20,202 bases of DNA from a virus. Below are positions 13,592-19,538 of the stretch, piece after piece. Each line of letters starts with the position of its first letter. The stretch's first letter is position 1. Where the stretch lies: positions 1 through 20,202 of the IMG/VR virus record IMGVR_UViG_3300031758_005443; one strand, given 5' to 3'. The position numbers were made by a program, and so were the translations under genes. The notes beneath the pieces are model-generated. The model was given only the letters and a program-made list of their open reading frames with translations, did no database searches and was not told where the DNA came from.

Positions 13592-14136
13592 TACAAGTTT
13601 ATGACCATTTTTTAAGTAAAGAAGACGAAGATTTTATTGAAAATCATGTCACGAGTGGTTATTTTCCTTGGTATCTTAAAAATGAAACAGTTAGGCCTGA
13701 TAATCGGTTTGTGAGTGATACTAGGTTTGTAGATTTTCCTTGGCTATCACATGAAACGCATATTGATGGAAAAGAAAATTCATCTTACCTGGAGATACCA
13801 AATAGAATTATTGAAGTCCTCAATAGTAAATTTAACATCATATACAAAGAAATTAGGCAATCACGATTGAATTTAGTATTCAAAAGTAATGACGATAGAA
13901 AAAGTCCACCTCATTGTGATTTTTATGATGACAATATAGATACGATGATATATTATGTCAATGATTCGGATGGAAACACCATGTTTTATGCTGATGAAAA
14001 TGCTAATACGATATTGCAAGAAGTTGAACCAAAGAAAGGCCGCATAGTTATTTTTTCAAGTAAAACACTACATGCAGCCACTAGACCAAAAGAAAATCAT
14101 ACAAGAATAGTTATTAATTTTAACATGGTAAAATAA
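13588..14136 (+). CDS. 2OG-Fe(II) oxygenase, prolyl-hydroxylase-like (third of three)
   Basis: 182 residues. The iron triad is H109-x-D111 (PPHCDF) and H162 (SSKTLHAATRP), with R173 (HTRIVINFN) as the 2OG-binding residue. GNTMFYAD..., EPKKGRIVIFSSKTLH is the typical second half of the double-stranded beta-helix in 2OG-FeII_Oxy proteins. The start overlaps the stop of the small CxxC frame. Protein hydroxylation is the usual role of the family; the phage substrate is unknown. Confidence 0.85.
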   Translation: MIQVYDHFLSKEDEDFIENHVTSGYFPWYLKNETVRPDNRFVSDTRFVDFPWLSHETHIDGKENSSYLEIPNRIIEVLNSKFNIIYKEIRQSRLNLVFKSNDDRKSPPHCDFYDDNIDTMIYYVNDSDGNTMFYADENANTILQEVEPKKGRIVIFSSKTLHAATRPKENHTRIVINFNMVK

Positions 14137-14137
14137 A

Positions 14138-14260
14138 ATGAAAAATTGCCTACACCGTGAAATCGTAACCATCTATAAAACCTATAACGGACACACCCAC
14201 ATATCATGGAAGTGCCGTGCTTGTAATAAAGAATTTATACCAAAAGGGAGTTATCAATGA
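14138..14260 (+). CDS. Small zinc-binding-type protein
   Basis: 40 residues beginning 2 bases after the oxygenase stop. C4 and H6 (NCLH) plus C26 and C29 (KCRAC) make a plausible four-ligand zinc site across the whole length. The stop overlaps the thioredoxin start (ATGA), and AAAGGGAG at 14243-14250, the thioredoxin ribosome site, lies inside it. Function unknown. Confidence 0.65.
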   Translation: MKNCLHREIVTIYKTYNGHTHISWKCRACNKEFIPKGSYQ

Positions 14261-14502
14261 GTAAAAAAGTATTAAGGTTCACCGCCTCATGGTGCCAACC
14301 ATGTAAGATGTTAGCTAAGACATTAGAAGGTATCACCACCGACTATCCAATAGAAACCATAGACATTGATGAGAATCAAGAATTAGCCATCCAATATGGT
14401 ATCCGAGGTGTTCCAACACTTGTCATGCTTGAAAATGATACAGAGGTTAAAAGAATCTCTGGTGTCCAAACCGAAGGGTTCCTCAAAGACTGGTTAGTAT
14501 GA
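14257..14502 (+). CDS. Short thioredoxin-like protein
   Basis: 81 residues. The active site WCQPC is at 12-16 near the start, and the cis-proline motif is RGVPTLVML (about 49-57). It is shorter than E. coli thioredoxin (about 108), lacking the first strand and helix, as in T4-type NrdC/small phage thioredoxins. A likely role is reducing the C-terminal CVAC of the phage NrdA. Strong ribosome site AAAGGGAG. ATGA overlap with the next gene. Confidence 0.9.
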   Translation: MSKKVLRFTASWCQPCKMLAKTLEGITTDYPIETIDIDENQELAIQYGIRGVPTLVMLENDTEVKRISGVQTEGFLKDWLV

Positions 14503-15125
14503 AAATCTATACAAACAGACCTAAAAACAATTGGCTATCGCCCTATACGATTATAGAGAAGGTAATATTTTGGCGTGAAATTGATTATGATGAGCCATTC
14601 GTAAAAAACATTCTCAAATATACCAAACTAGGTTGGTTTTGTGATAAACTTCATACCATTCGTAGCTTCATAAACCGTGATATAAAATACATTCATATTG
14701 ATCCATGGGATGCCTGGTCAATTGAACACACCCTATCACCGATTATTCTACCTTTACTTCAAGAGCTCAAAAGAGTGAAGCATGGTGCACCGTTTATTGC
14801 TGATGAAGATGTACCAAAGAATTTAAGAGTTGGTGCCAAAGGAACAGGCAATTCAGATGTCCATAAGCTATTTGAAGATAACGACAACACCTTCTTTGAG
14901 CGTTATGATTATATTTTAGATGAAATGATATGGACTTTTGAGCAGTTATCTATGGATGACCATGAAGCTCCATTCTATGACCATACCGAATCAAGTAAAG
15001 AACCTGACCTCAATAAATCAGTCCGTAAGCTAAAAGTAGACCGTAAGGGATTAAAGGCTCATAATGCTCGTATTCAAAACGGGTTAAGATTATTTGGTAA
15101 ATATTACCGTAGCCTCTGGGATTAG
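14499..15125 (+). CDS. Conserved phage protein, function unknown
   Basis: 208 residues. The segment YIHIDPWDAWSIEHTLSPIILPLL followed by HGAPFIADEDVP, and YDYILDEMIWTFE, are patterns I recognise from conserved proteins of large aquatic phages, without assigned function. No catalytic motif, signal or membrane segment is evident; the C-terminus is basic (KSVRKLKVDRKGLKAHNAR). Coupled to the thioredoxin gene by ATGA. Confidence 0.7.
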   Translation: MKIYTNRPKNNWLSPYTIIEKVIFWREIDYDEPFVKNILKYTKLGWFCDKLHTIRSFINRDIKYIHIDPWDAWSIEHTLSPIILPLLQELKRVKHGAPFIADEDVPKNLRVGAKGTGNSDVHKLFEDNDNTFFERYDYILDEMIWTFEQLSMDDHEAPFYDHTESSKEPDLNKSVRKLKVDRKGLKAHNARIQNGLRLFGKYYRSLWD

Positions 15126-15126
15126 A

Positions 15127-15690
15127 ATGTTAAAAGATGAAATTGAAGAATGTCTATTACAAAAGCTAATTTATCCTGATGATACTCAATTATACCAAAG
15201 AGGAATAGCTGATAAGATTGAGCAAGAATGTAATAGAATATTAGTCAATTCATTCAATAAAACAGAGTTAGCCCGAAGCCGTAGAAGTGTTGAAGATATA
15301 ACAGTCAATGATTATTATGTTGACCATAAGACTTCCGATGTATCCCTAAAATTTAAGATGCCAAACCTAATTAGCATTGATAGGCTAAAAAGGTTAGATA
15401 AACCTCTTCTATATAATTTTGTCAAGTATGATAGCCATCAAAAGAAAATATTGGGTATAATGGTGCTAGATGTTTATGAATTGAATTGGGAACACTTAAA
15501 AATAGAGAATTTAGGTGCAGGCCAATTACAGATAAAGAACATGGAAGACTTCTATCAATCTCCAAAATCTAATATATCAAAAGAAGAATGGCTCAATGAA
15601 TTACACCAAAACGCCATCTCATTCTATAATAAATTATTAGGCAAGACACAAAGACGAATCCAGGCATGGAAAGTTAGTTTGCCTCAATAA
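15127..15690 (+). CDS. Candidate PD-(D/E)xK-type nuclease, conserved phage protein
   Basis: 187 residues from ATG 15127, one base after the preceding stop. D57 and D66-H-K68 (DITVND / YYVDHKTSD) have the spacing of a PD-(D/E)xK active site. They are followed by FKMPNLISIDRLKRL and WEHLKIENLGAGQLQIKN, a pattern resembling restriction-endonuclease-fold phage proteins. The C-terminal part is helical and basic (KTQRRIQAWK). Assignment rests on motif spacing only; another alpha/beta fold is possible. Confidence 0.5.
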   Translation: MLKDEIEECLLQKLIYPDDTQLYQRGIADKIEQECNRILVNSFNKTELARSRRSVEDITVNDYYVDHKTSDVSLKFKMPNLISIDRLKRLDKPLLYNFVKYDSHQKKILGIMVLDVYELNWEHLKIENLGAGQLQIKNMEDFYQSPKSNISKEEWLNELHQNAISFYNKLLGKTQRRIQAWKVSLPQ

Positions 15691-15711
15691 AACGATGGTT
15701 ATGATAGGATA
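15679..15711 (+). promoter_or_regulatory. Repeated promoter/leader module, copy 1
   Basis: TTGCC at 15679-15683 and TATGATAGGATA at 15700-15711, 6 bases before ATG 15717. The same arrangement recurs at 19534-19566 with identical spacing. TATGAT could be a -10 box with TTGCCT as a -35 at a short 15-base spacer, and AGGA the ribosome site. It overlaps the end of the 15127 gene. Confidence 0.5.
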
Positions 15712-15716
15712 GCCCT

Positions 15717-16490
15717 ATGAAAATCGCCTATTGTTCCGACCTACATTTAGAGTTTGCCGACCTCACTCTGACCAATGAAAACCAAGCCGATGTGTTGGTG
15801 CTCGCCGGTGATGTATGTGTAGCGAAACACCTCCAAACCAAAGAAGTATTTCAGAATTTTTTCCAAAGAGTTTCCAAAGAATTTCCAAAGGTGCTCTATG
15901 TCATTGGTAACCATGAGCATTATCATTACTTGTTTAATGACACCGTGGCTGACATAGAAGATGCTCTATTCCATTTACCCAATATCCATGTGCTTGACAA
16001 TGCAACCATAACCATAGATGACATTACTTTTATTGGTGGTACCATGTGGACAAATATGAATGAAGAAGACCCCATGACCATAGGTGCCGTTACTGACTTT
16101 ATGCCTGACTGGAGAATCATCAAGTATTTTGATGGAGTGAACTATCGTAAATATACACCTCAGCTATCCATACAAGAGTTTGATAGAACTGTCCAGTATA
16201 TAAACATTGTGACCAATCCAAAAGACAAGAAGTTTGTGGTGATTACACACCATAGCCCATCATTCCGATCCTGCCATGAGAAGTGGTCTGGTGATATTGG
16301 TAATGGCGCCTTTCACACCAACCTAGATGAGTTTATTACATATCGTCCACAGATTAAGGCCTGGATCCATGGACATACCCATGACCCTTGCGAATATGAT
16401 ATAAGTACCACAAGAATCGCCTGTAACCCAAGAGGTTACCCTAAAGAGAACCAGCATAACCAATTTCAATTAAAATACATGGAGGTGTAA
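15717..16490 (+). CDS. Calcineurin-like metallophosphoesterase
   Basis: 257 residues with the full two-metal signature: D8-x-H10 (SDLHLE), G31-D32, GNHE at 64-67, H178/H179 (ITHHSP) and GHTH at 219-222. The family includes nucleases, nucleotide phosphatases and protein phosphatases; the substrate here is open. The length suits a stand-alone phosphatase. AGGAT at 15706-15710 is the ribosome site, inside a promoter-like module shared with the gene at 19572. Confidence 0.9.
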   Translation: MKIAYCSDLHLEFADLTLTNENQADVLVLAGDVCVAKHLQTKEVFQNFFQRVSKEFPKVLYVIGNHEHYHYLFNDTVADIEDALFHLPNIHVLDNATITIDDITFIGGTMWTNMNEEDPMTIGAVTDFMPDWRIIKYFDGVNYRKYTPQLSIQEFDRTVQYINIVTNPKDKKFVVITHHSPSFRSCHEKWSGDIGNGAFHTNLDEFITYRPQIKAWIHGHTHDPCEYDISTTRIACNPRGYPKENQHNQFQLKYMEV

Positions 16491-16491
16491 T

Positions 16492-16728
16492 ATGACCAAA
16501 CAATTAGACCTATTCAATAATGAGATAGAACTCCAACAGATAGTCATAGACCTACACAATATTGCTCGTAGGGTAGAGAATAATGGTAATCCAGATGGAA
16601 TAGGGTATAGTATTAGAAGTATCGCTGATAAACTCAATGAATATAGTAGAGTAAAGGCACTTAAATATAAGTTAAAAGAGTCCATAGAAGAATTCGGTGA
16701 GGTATATCAAGAGCTAAAAGATGAATAA
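16492..16728 (+). CDS. Small helical hypothetical protein
   Basis: 78 residues with a strong ribosome site GGAGGTG at 16481-16487 located inside the end of the phosphoesterase gene. The sequence is mostly charged helix (KLNEYSRVKALKYKLKES, EEFGEVYQELKDE), suggesting a coiled-coil or helical-bundle protein. Not recognised. Confidence 0.65.
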   Translation: MTKQLDLFNNEIELQQIVIDLHNIARRVENNGNPDGIGYSIRSIADKLNEYSRVKALKYKLKESIEEFGEVYQELKDE

Positions 16729-16807
16729 GTATATAATAGATATAATCATTATCGCCATATTAGTAATCTACCTAGGTGGACTAGCCCTATCCTTGATGGA
16801 TAAGTAG
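16721..16807 (+). CDS. 28-residue single-membrane-helix peptide
   Basis: The ATG at 16721 overlaps the end of the previous gene by 8 bases. Nearly the whole product is hydrophobic (IIDIIIIAILVIYLGGLALSL) between MNKY and MDK. Overlapping start and composition suggest a real micro-membrane protein; no ribosome site beyond AAAAGATG context, so coupled translation is assumed. Confidence 0.5.
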   Translation: MNKYIIDIIIIAILVIYLGGLALSLMDK

Positions 16808-16909
16808 GTAATCACCTCATGGGAGAGTATTACCATTGGCGGGCGAAATCCCTGCCAGCGGAAGCGCTAATAAAACTAGGTGGTAGTATTCTCCCATGAG
16901 GTAGTAACC
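16807..16909 (+). ncRNA. Strongly structured non-coding RNA candidate
   Basis: Arms 16814-16835 and 16881-16902 pair over 22 consecutive positions, with only two G-U wobbles and no mismatch. After a small internal loop, GGT (16807-16809) pairs with ACC (16907-16909). Enclosed are hairpin P2, TGGC+GGG (16837-16843) with CCC+GCCA (16850-16857, one bulged T) and loop CGAAAT, and hairpin P3, AGCG (16857-16860) with CGCT (16865-16868) and loop GAAG. A single-stranded AATAAAACTAGG follows. No ORF explains it. It sits between two genes, is not followed by a T run, and is not tRNA-like. Confidence 0.65.
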
Positions 16910-16945
16910 AATCTGGAAAGAAACCACTAGGATCCGTGAAGAAGC

Positions 16946-17242
16946 ATGCCAGGCGTCTATAAGCTAAAAAATTGTAAGTTTTGCAGTAAAGAACACCGTA
17001 AGAAAGGCCCCTACTGTGGCCAGTCGTGTGCAAGTAAAGATAAAGAGCCAACAGAGGCCATGCGAGAGGCCATGCGCCAAGTGGCTACAGAGTATAACCA
17101 AACACCTGAAGCGGCTGCGAAGCGCCGTCAGTTTGGTACATCACTGGCCACTATGAATGGCGATGACTTTGCTGTGGATATTCCGACCATACAAGACCTA
17201 GACGAGTTACCGCCTGGTTATGACCGTGGAGAGAATTGGTAG
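16946..17242 (+). CDS. Zinc-finger-type conserved phage protein
   Basis: 98 residues. The N-terminal YKLKNCKFCSKEHRKKGPYC (10-29 roughly) followed by GQSCASKD has the ligands C10, C13, H17, C24 and C28, a compact zinc-binding module seen in several aquatic phage proteins. The rest is acidic and soluble, ending GYDRGENW. It ends one base before the convergent minus-strand gene. Function unknown; a small nucleic-acid-binding role is plausible. Confidence 0.7.
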   Translation: MPGVYKLKNCKFCSKEHRKKGPYCGQSCASKDKEPTEAMREAMRQVATEYNQTPEAAAKRRQFGTSLATMNGDDFAVDIPTIQDLDELPPGYDRGENW

Positions 17243-17243
17243 C

Positions 17244-17399
17244 CTAGTAGTCCGCGGTGTCTTGGACTTCTATATCGTAATCCTCATCCACTTTGAATAG
17301 GTCTTTCAGAGGCATTGTATAAACATCTTTAGCCTCCTTCTCAATCTTCTTTAATTCAGCGTCAGTTGGTCCACCGACTTCAACATACTTCTTAGCCAT
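17244..17399 (-). CDS. Small hypothetical protein, minus-strand island gene 3
   Basis: 51 residues, reading from ATG at 17399-17397 to TAG at 17246-17244, with a good AAGGAG ribosome site 7 bases upstream (17412-17407 region). The sequence is charged, lysine-rich then acidic (AELKKIEKEAKDVY; VDEDYDIEVQD). Not recognised. It is preceded by two hairpins and ends back to back with the plus-strand gene at 16946-17242. Confidence 0.65.
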   Translation of the reverse strand: MAKKYVEVGGPTDAELKKIEKEAKDVYTMPLKDLFKVDEDYDIEVQDTADY

Positions 17400-17418
17400 A
17401 CTATCTCCTTTTATTAGT

Positions 17419-17472
17419 CAAGCACTCTAGGTCAAATATAGGCACCCTAGTTTGGCCTATCTAAAGCGCTTG
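17419..17472 (-). other. Intercistronic hairpin
   Basis: Nested pairing: CAAGC (17419-17423) with GCTTG (17468-17472); TAGGTCAAA (17428-17436) with TTTGGCCTA (17451-17459), one wobble; TAGG (17439-17442) with CCTA (17446-17449). It lies between two minus-strand genes and has no T run on that strand. It may be a processing or stability element. Confidence 0.5.
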
Positions 17473-17476
17473 AGTA

Positions 17477-17498
17477 ATACCTCTAGCGGTAGAGGTAT
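17477..17498 (-). other. Perfect 9-bp hairpin over a stop codon
   Basis: ATACCTCTA (17477-17485) pairs with TAGAGGTAT (17490-17498) across a four-base loop. On the minus strand it covers the last codons and the stop (17485-17483) of the 17483-17779 gene. No U-tract follows, so attenuation or mRNA protection is more likely than full termination. Confidence 0.55.
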
Positions 17499-17779
17499 CC
17501 ACCAGCCCAATCGGCTATAACCTTAAGCTTTTCAATGTCATTCACAAGGTTAAAGCGAACACCTTTGGCAGGGCTCTTCCATGATTTAGCCTTGTATAGG
17601 TCACCATTGTTTTTATCCACGAAAGCATGGACTGAGCGTTGGTTATTGACCATAATGATTTTAATATAGCGGTTACCTTCTTCGGTCACAAAGTTATAAT
17701 CAAGGGTTGAACCCTTTTTATAGTAGTTGGCCTTTAGAATGGCGCATAGTTGGTTGGTTAGGTCTTTGATGTTATTCAT
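17483..17779 (-). CDS. Conserved phage protein, function unknown (minus-strand island gene 2)
   Basis: 98 residues. The segment RYIKIIMVNNQRSVHAFVDK, then GDLYKAKSWKSPAKGVRFNL, is a pattern I recognise from small proteins widespread in aquatic phages; none has an assigned function. A short alpha/beta fold is likely. Its ATG overlaps the stop of the upstream minus-strand gene (ATGA), so the two are coupled and driven by the promoter at 17957-17929. Confidence 0.75.
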   Translation of the reverse strand: MNNIKDLTNQLCAILKANYYKKGSTLDYNFVTEEGNRYIKIIMVNNQRSVHAFVDKNNGDLYKAKSWKSPAKGVRFNLVNDIEKLKVIADWAGGYLYR

Positions 17780-17907
17780 TCTGCTTCTCCCTTGTAAAGG
17801 TCAATACCGAGTATCACACCTGTTTTATTGTAAACAGCCTTAGCATACGCTGTGGCTTCGTTTAATGTCTTGAATATCTTACCATCGCAAATTAACATAT
17901 TTTTCAT
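17776..17907 (-). CDS. Small hypothetical protein, minus-strand island gene 1
   Basis: 43 residues from ATG 17907-17905; a second in-frame ATG three codons on (17898-17896) has the better AAGGA spacing. The sequence (MLICDGKIFKTLNEATAYAKAVYNKTGV) looks like a small alpha/beta protein and ends LYKGEAE. First gene of the leftward operon, 22 bases after the -10 box. Confidence 0.65.
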   Translation of the reverse strand: MKNMLICDGKIFKTLNEATAYAKAVYNKTGVILGIDLYKGEAE

Positions 17908-17928
17908 CCTTTTCAATTCTATGTAACC

Positions 17929-17957
17929 ATTCTAACATAAAACGGCAACAATGTCAA
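17929..17957 (-). promoter_or_regulatory. Sigma70 promoter for the minus-strand island
   Basis: Read on the minus strand: TTGACA (17957-17952), 17-base spacer, TAGAAT (17934-17929), with TGT directly before it (extended -10). Downstream sequence TGGTTA...AATTGAAAAGGATG carries the ribosome site. Near-consensus. Confidence 0.85.
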
Positions 17958-18010
17958 GCACTTTTCGCTAAAAATAAATGCCCTTTAGAATCAAGAGCTT
18001 AGCTGGAGCC

Positions 18011-18036
18011 CCCTATAAGTCATTGATTTATAAGGG
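18011..18036. promoter_or_regulatory. Imperfect dyad between divergent promoters
   Basis: CCCTATAA (18011-18018) and TATAAGGG (18029-18036) form an inverted repeat with a mismatch, placed between the leftward promoter (17957) and the rightward -35 (18047). The position is suitable for an operator shared by both. Rest of 17958-18046 shows no gene. Confidence 0.35.
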
Positions 18037-18046
18037 CAAATAATGC

Positions 18047-18074
18047 TTGACTTTTGCCCGGATTGTGATATAAT
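18047..18074 (+). promoter_or_regulatory. Strong sigma70 promoter, rightward
   Basis: TTGACT (18047-18052), 16-base spacer, TATAAT (18069-18074) preceded by TGA (extended -10). It stands 30 bases before ATG 18105 and is divergent from the 17957 promoter. Confidence 0.88.
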
Positions 18075-18104
18075 GGTCCTGTAAAATTGAGAAGGACAAA
18101 GAAA

Positions 18105-18236
18105 ATGAGTTACCGAGAAGAATTAATACTTGAAATAGAAACCGTGAAGGATATCATAGGCATGGCTCCAGGTGTGGCGCCAGAATATACTGTGATTCTA
18201 AACAAGCTTGAAACCAAATTACAGGAGCTAAACTAA
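18105..18236 (+). CDS. Small helical hypothetical protein
   Basis: 43 residues, with GAAGGA at 18090-18095 (written AGAAGGAC) as ribosome site. Two short helices (REELILEIETVKDIIGM and TVILNKLETKLQELN) separated by APGVAPEY. First gene behind the strong promoter, so probably early expressed. Not recognised. Confidence 0.65.
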   Translation: MSYREELILEIETVKDIIGMAPGVAPEYTVILNKLETKLQELN

Positions 18237-18237
18237 T

Positions 18238-18555
18238 ATGATGCTAGTAATAAGAACACAGTTCCAAGAAAACTATGCAGCCCATCAAGGGTTCAACGGA
18301 GAGTACCGTTGGAAAATGAAGGGTGGCTCAGAGTATAAGGTGCAAAACCTCCCACTTAATGTTGACTACGCTTCAGTTGTGGAGATGGCTGGTGTTGAAC
18401 ATGATAACGAATATACCAAAGAGGCTATCGTGGACTGGTCAGTTGAGCCAGATGACTACCTCTCATGGTTTGAGAAAAGCCAGTTGGAATACGAAGGCGC
18501 CATTGTGGCACCTGAACCAACCCTAGATTATAACGAGCTAAAAAATGCAAATTAA
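18238..18555 (+). CDS. Conserved phage protein, function unknown
   Basis: 105 residues. The opening MLVIRTQFQENYAAH and the GGSEYKVQ segment belong to a pattern seen in many phage hypothetical proteins (IRTQ..ENY.AH...W..KGG.EY.V). The C-terminal half is acidic. AGGAG at 18223-18227 within the previous gene is its ribosome site. The adjacent M codons at 18238 and 18241 are both possible starts. Confidence 0.7.
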   Translation: MMLVIRTQFQENYAAHQGFNGEYRWKMKGGSEYKVQNLPLNVDYASVVEMAGVEHDNEYTKEAIVDWSVEPDDYLSWFEKSQLEYEGAIVAPEPTLDYNELKNAN

Positions 18556-18685
18556 CCTGACCAAAAAAGAAGCTAACCTAATCATATACTTAGCTAATAT
18601 GAAGGTGGACACTCCACAATATGCTGATGTAAATCAAGAGCTTAGAGCCATCCTAAAAAAGATTGAGGAAGCCCTTGACAAATAG
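18545..18685 (+). CDS. Small helical hypothetical protein
   Basis: 46 residues overlapping the previous gene by 11 bases. GAGCTAAAAA just upstream gives a weak ribosome site. The sequence (LTKKEANLIIYLANMKVDTP; VNQELRAILKKIEEALDK) has two helices, with a pattern similar to short phage proteins of the form LTk.Ea.li...L. Not recognised. Confidence 0.6.
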   Translation: MQINLTKKEANLIIYLANMKVDTPQYADVNQELRAILKKIEEALDK

Positions 18686-18703
18686 GCAATAATATGTTAG
18701 CCT
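18675..18703 (+). promoter_or_regulatory. Promoter-like sequence with degenerate -10
   Basis: TTGACA at 18675-18680, then 17 bases to TAGCCT at 18698-18703, preceded by TGT. The -10 is poor, but the surrounding ATGTTAG..TGGTTA...AATT.AAAAGGAT matches the leader of the minus-strand promoter at 17957, suggesting a related, weakened or regulated copy. Confidence 0.45.
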
Positions 18704-18731
18704 GGTTATACAATTAAAAAGGATAAAAAAT

Positions 18732-18983
18732 ATGTCAAAAACACTACAAGAAAAACTACAATGGGAATTACAATGCTACGGATGTACCGCAGCTGCCATA
18801 GATAAAATGGTCAAAGAACAGGCCTTCCCAGGTACGGAGTTGATGTTCGCTGCTGGTATCCTATCAGATGCTCAAGAAACCATCTCCGGTGAGTATGGCG
18901 AACCAGACACCGAGACCGCTCGCCAATTCATTAACCGTGCCAAATACATTATATTCAAACAAATGGAGAAGGCTCGTGGTTAA
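18732..18983 (+). CDS. Hypothetical protein
   Basis: 83 residues, with AAAAAGGAT at 18716-18723 as ribosome site. Helical throughout (LQEKLQWELQCYGCTAAAID; ARQFINRAKYIIFKQMEKARG), with C15 and C18 close together. Not recognised. The next gene starts inside its last codons. Confidence 0.65.
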   Translation: MSKTLQEKLQWELQCYGCTAAAIDKMVKEQAFPGTELMFAAGILSDAQETISGEYGEPDTETARQFINRAKYIIFKQMEKARG

Positions 18984-19161
18984 TCCTAATGCAGAGCTAA
19001 GGCTCGCTGCCAAAGAAGAAAACGAGAAGGTCATCCAAAACATGTATGATGACCTAGTCCTCCTACCCAACCTCATGGCGGATCCAAGATTCTTTGGTCC
19101 CGATCCAATAGATTGTGACCCTGGCTGGGTGTGGGAACGGAACGGAGATTTCAATGGGTAA
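18976..19161 (+). CDS. Hypothetical protein
   Basis: 61 residues from GTG 18976, overlapping the previous stop by 8 bases and served by GGAGAAGG at 18965-18972. An upstream in-frame ATG (18868) would run deep inside the preceding gene and is unlikely. Helical first half, then DPRFFGPDPIDCDPGWVWER. Not recognised. Confidence 0.6.
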   Translation: MVNPNAELRLAAKEENEKVIQNMYDDLVLLPNLMADPRFFGPDPIDCDPGWVWERNGDFNG

Positions 19162-19306
19162 AATGAAAGAACTGGTCATTGAGGTATTAGAAGCCCTAGA
19201 GGTGAACGACTATGAAACGGTGGCCAACCAGTTTGGTATGACTATAGCTCAGGTGGTGCAGATAGCCAAGGACTATGGGGACATTGACGATGGGCAAGCG
19301 CCATAG
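19154..19306 (+). CDS. Small helix-turn-helix-like protein
   Basis: 50 residues from ATG 19154, with GGAGA at 19144-19148 as ribosome site. The segment NDYETVANQFGMTIAQVVQI reads as a helix-turn-helix (ALxxNDYETVA..FGMT..QVVQIAKDYG), so a small DNA-binding regulator is possible. The GNG/M upstream extension to 19115 lacks support. The repeats at 19404-19538 lie just downstream and could be its target (inference). Confidence 0.6.
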   Translation: MGKMKELVIEVLEALEVNDYETVANQFGMTIAQVVQIAKDYGDIDDGQAP

Positions 19307-19350
19307 TATTGGCGAAAAAGCGTCCAGGACAGTTGGAAGGAGTCCTCTTG

Positions 19351-19446
19351 ATGAAGGTCTATACCTCTAACATCTTTTTGACAGCTATACAAACGACTTA
19401 TTGTCCAGCGAATTTCGCTTTTCATTTAGAGGATCCTTACCACTAA
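19351..19446 (+). CDS. Possible 31-residue peptide at the repeat region
   Basis: ATG 19351 has a good GGAAGGAG ribosome site (19335-19342) and opens a frame of 31 residues. The frame runs into repeat copy 1, which it reads as CPANFAFHLEDPYH. No known family. The strong ribosome site is the only positive sign; it may be non-coding leader sequence. Confidence 0.3.
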   Translation: MKVYTSNIFLTAIQTTYCPANFAFHLEDPYH

Positions 19447-19538
19447 TATACTTTATGTCCAGCAAAATGCACTTTTCATTTCGTGGATACTTACCCTTAT
19501 CCAGGCAAATTACGCTTTTACTTTCGTGGATACTTGCC
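19404..19538 (+). repeat. Three imperfect tandem direct repeats
   Basis: Copies at 19404-19441, 19458-19495 and 19500-19538 share the plan TCCAGC.AA..... CTTTTCATTTCGTGGATACTTACC (broken here by dots). Start-to-start distances are 54 and 42 bases. Copy 1 contains the perfect palindrome GCGAA-T-TTCGC (19409-19419). The tails of copies 1 and 3 are also alike (TTACCACTAAT, TTGCCACAAAT). The rest of the 19307-19571 gap holds one possible peptide and a promoter-like module. Confidence 0.75.

Noticed and set aside
18868-19161. Long version of the 18976 gene starting at 18868
   Set aside because: It would overlap the upstream gene by over 100 bases; GTG 18976 has a good ribosome site and conserved-looking start.
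19378-19383. TTGACA just before the 19404 repeats as a promoter -35
   Set aside because: No -10-like box at 15-19 bases downstream.
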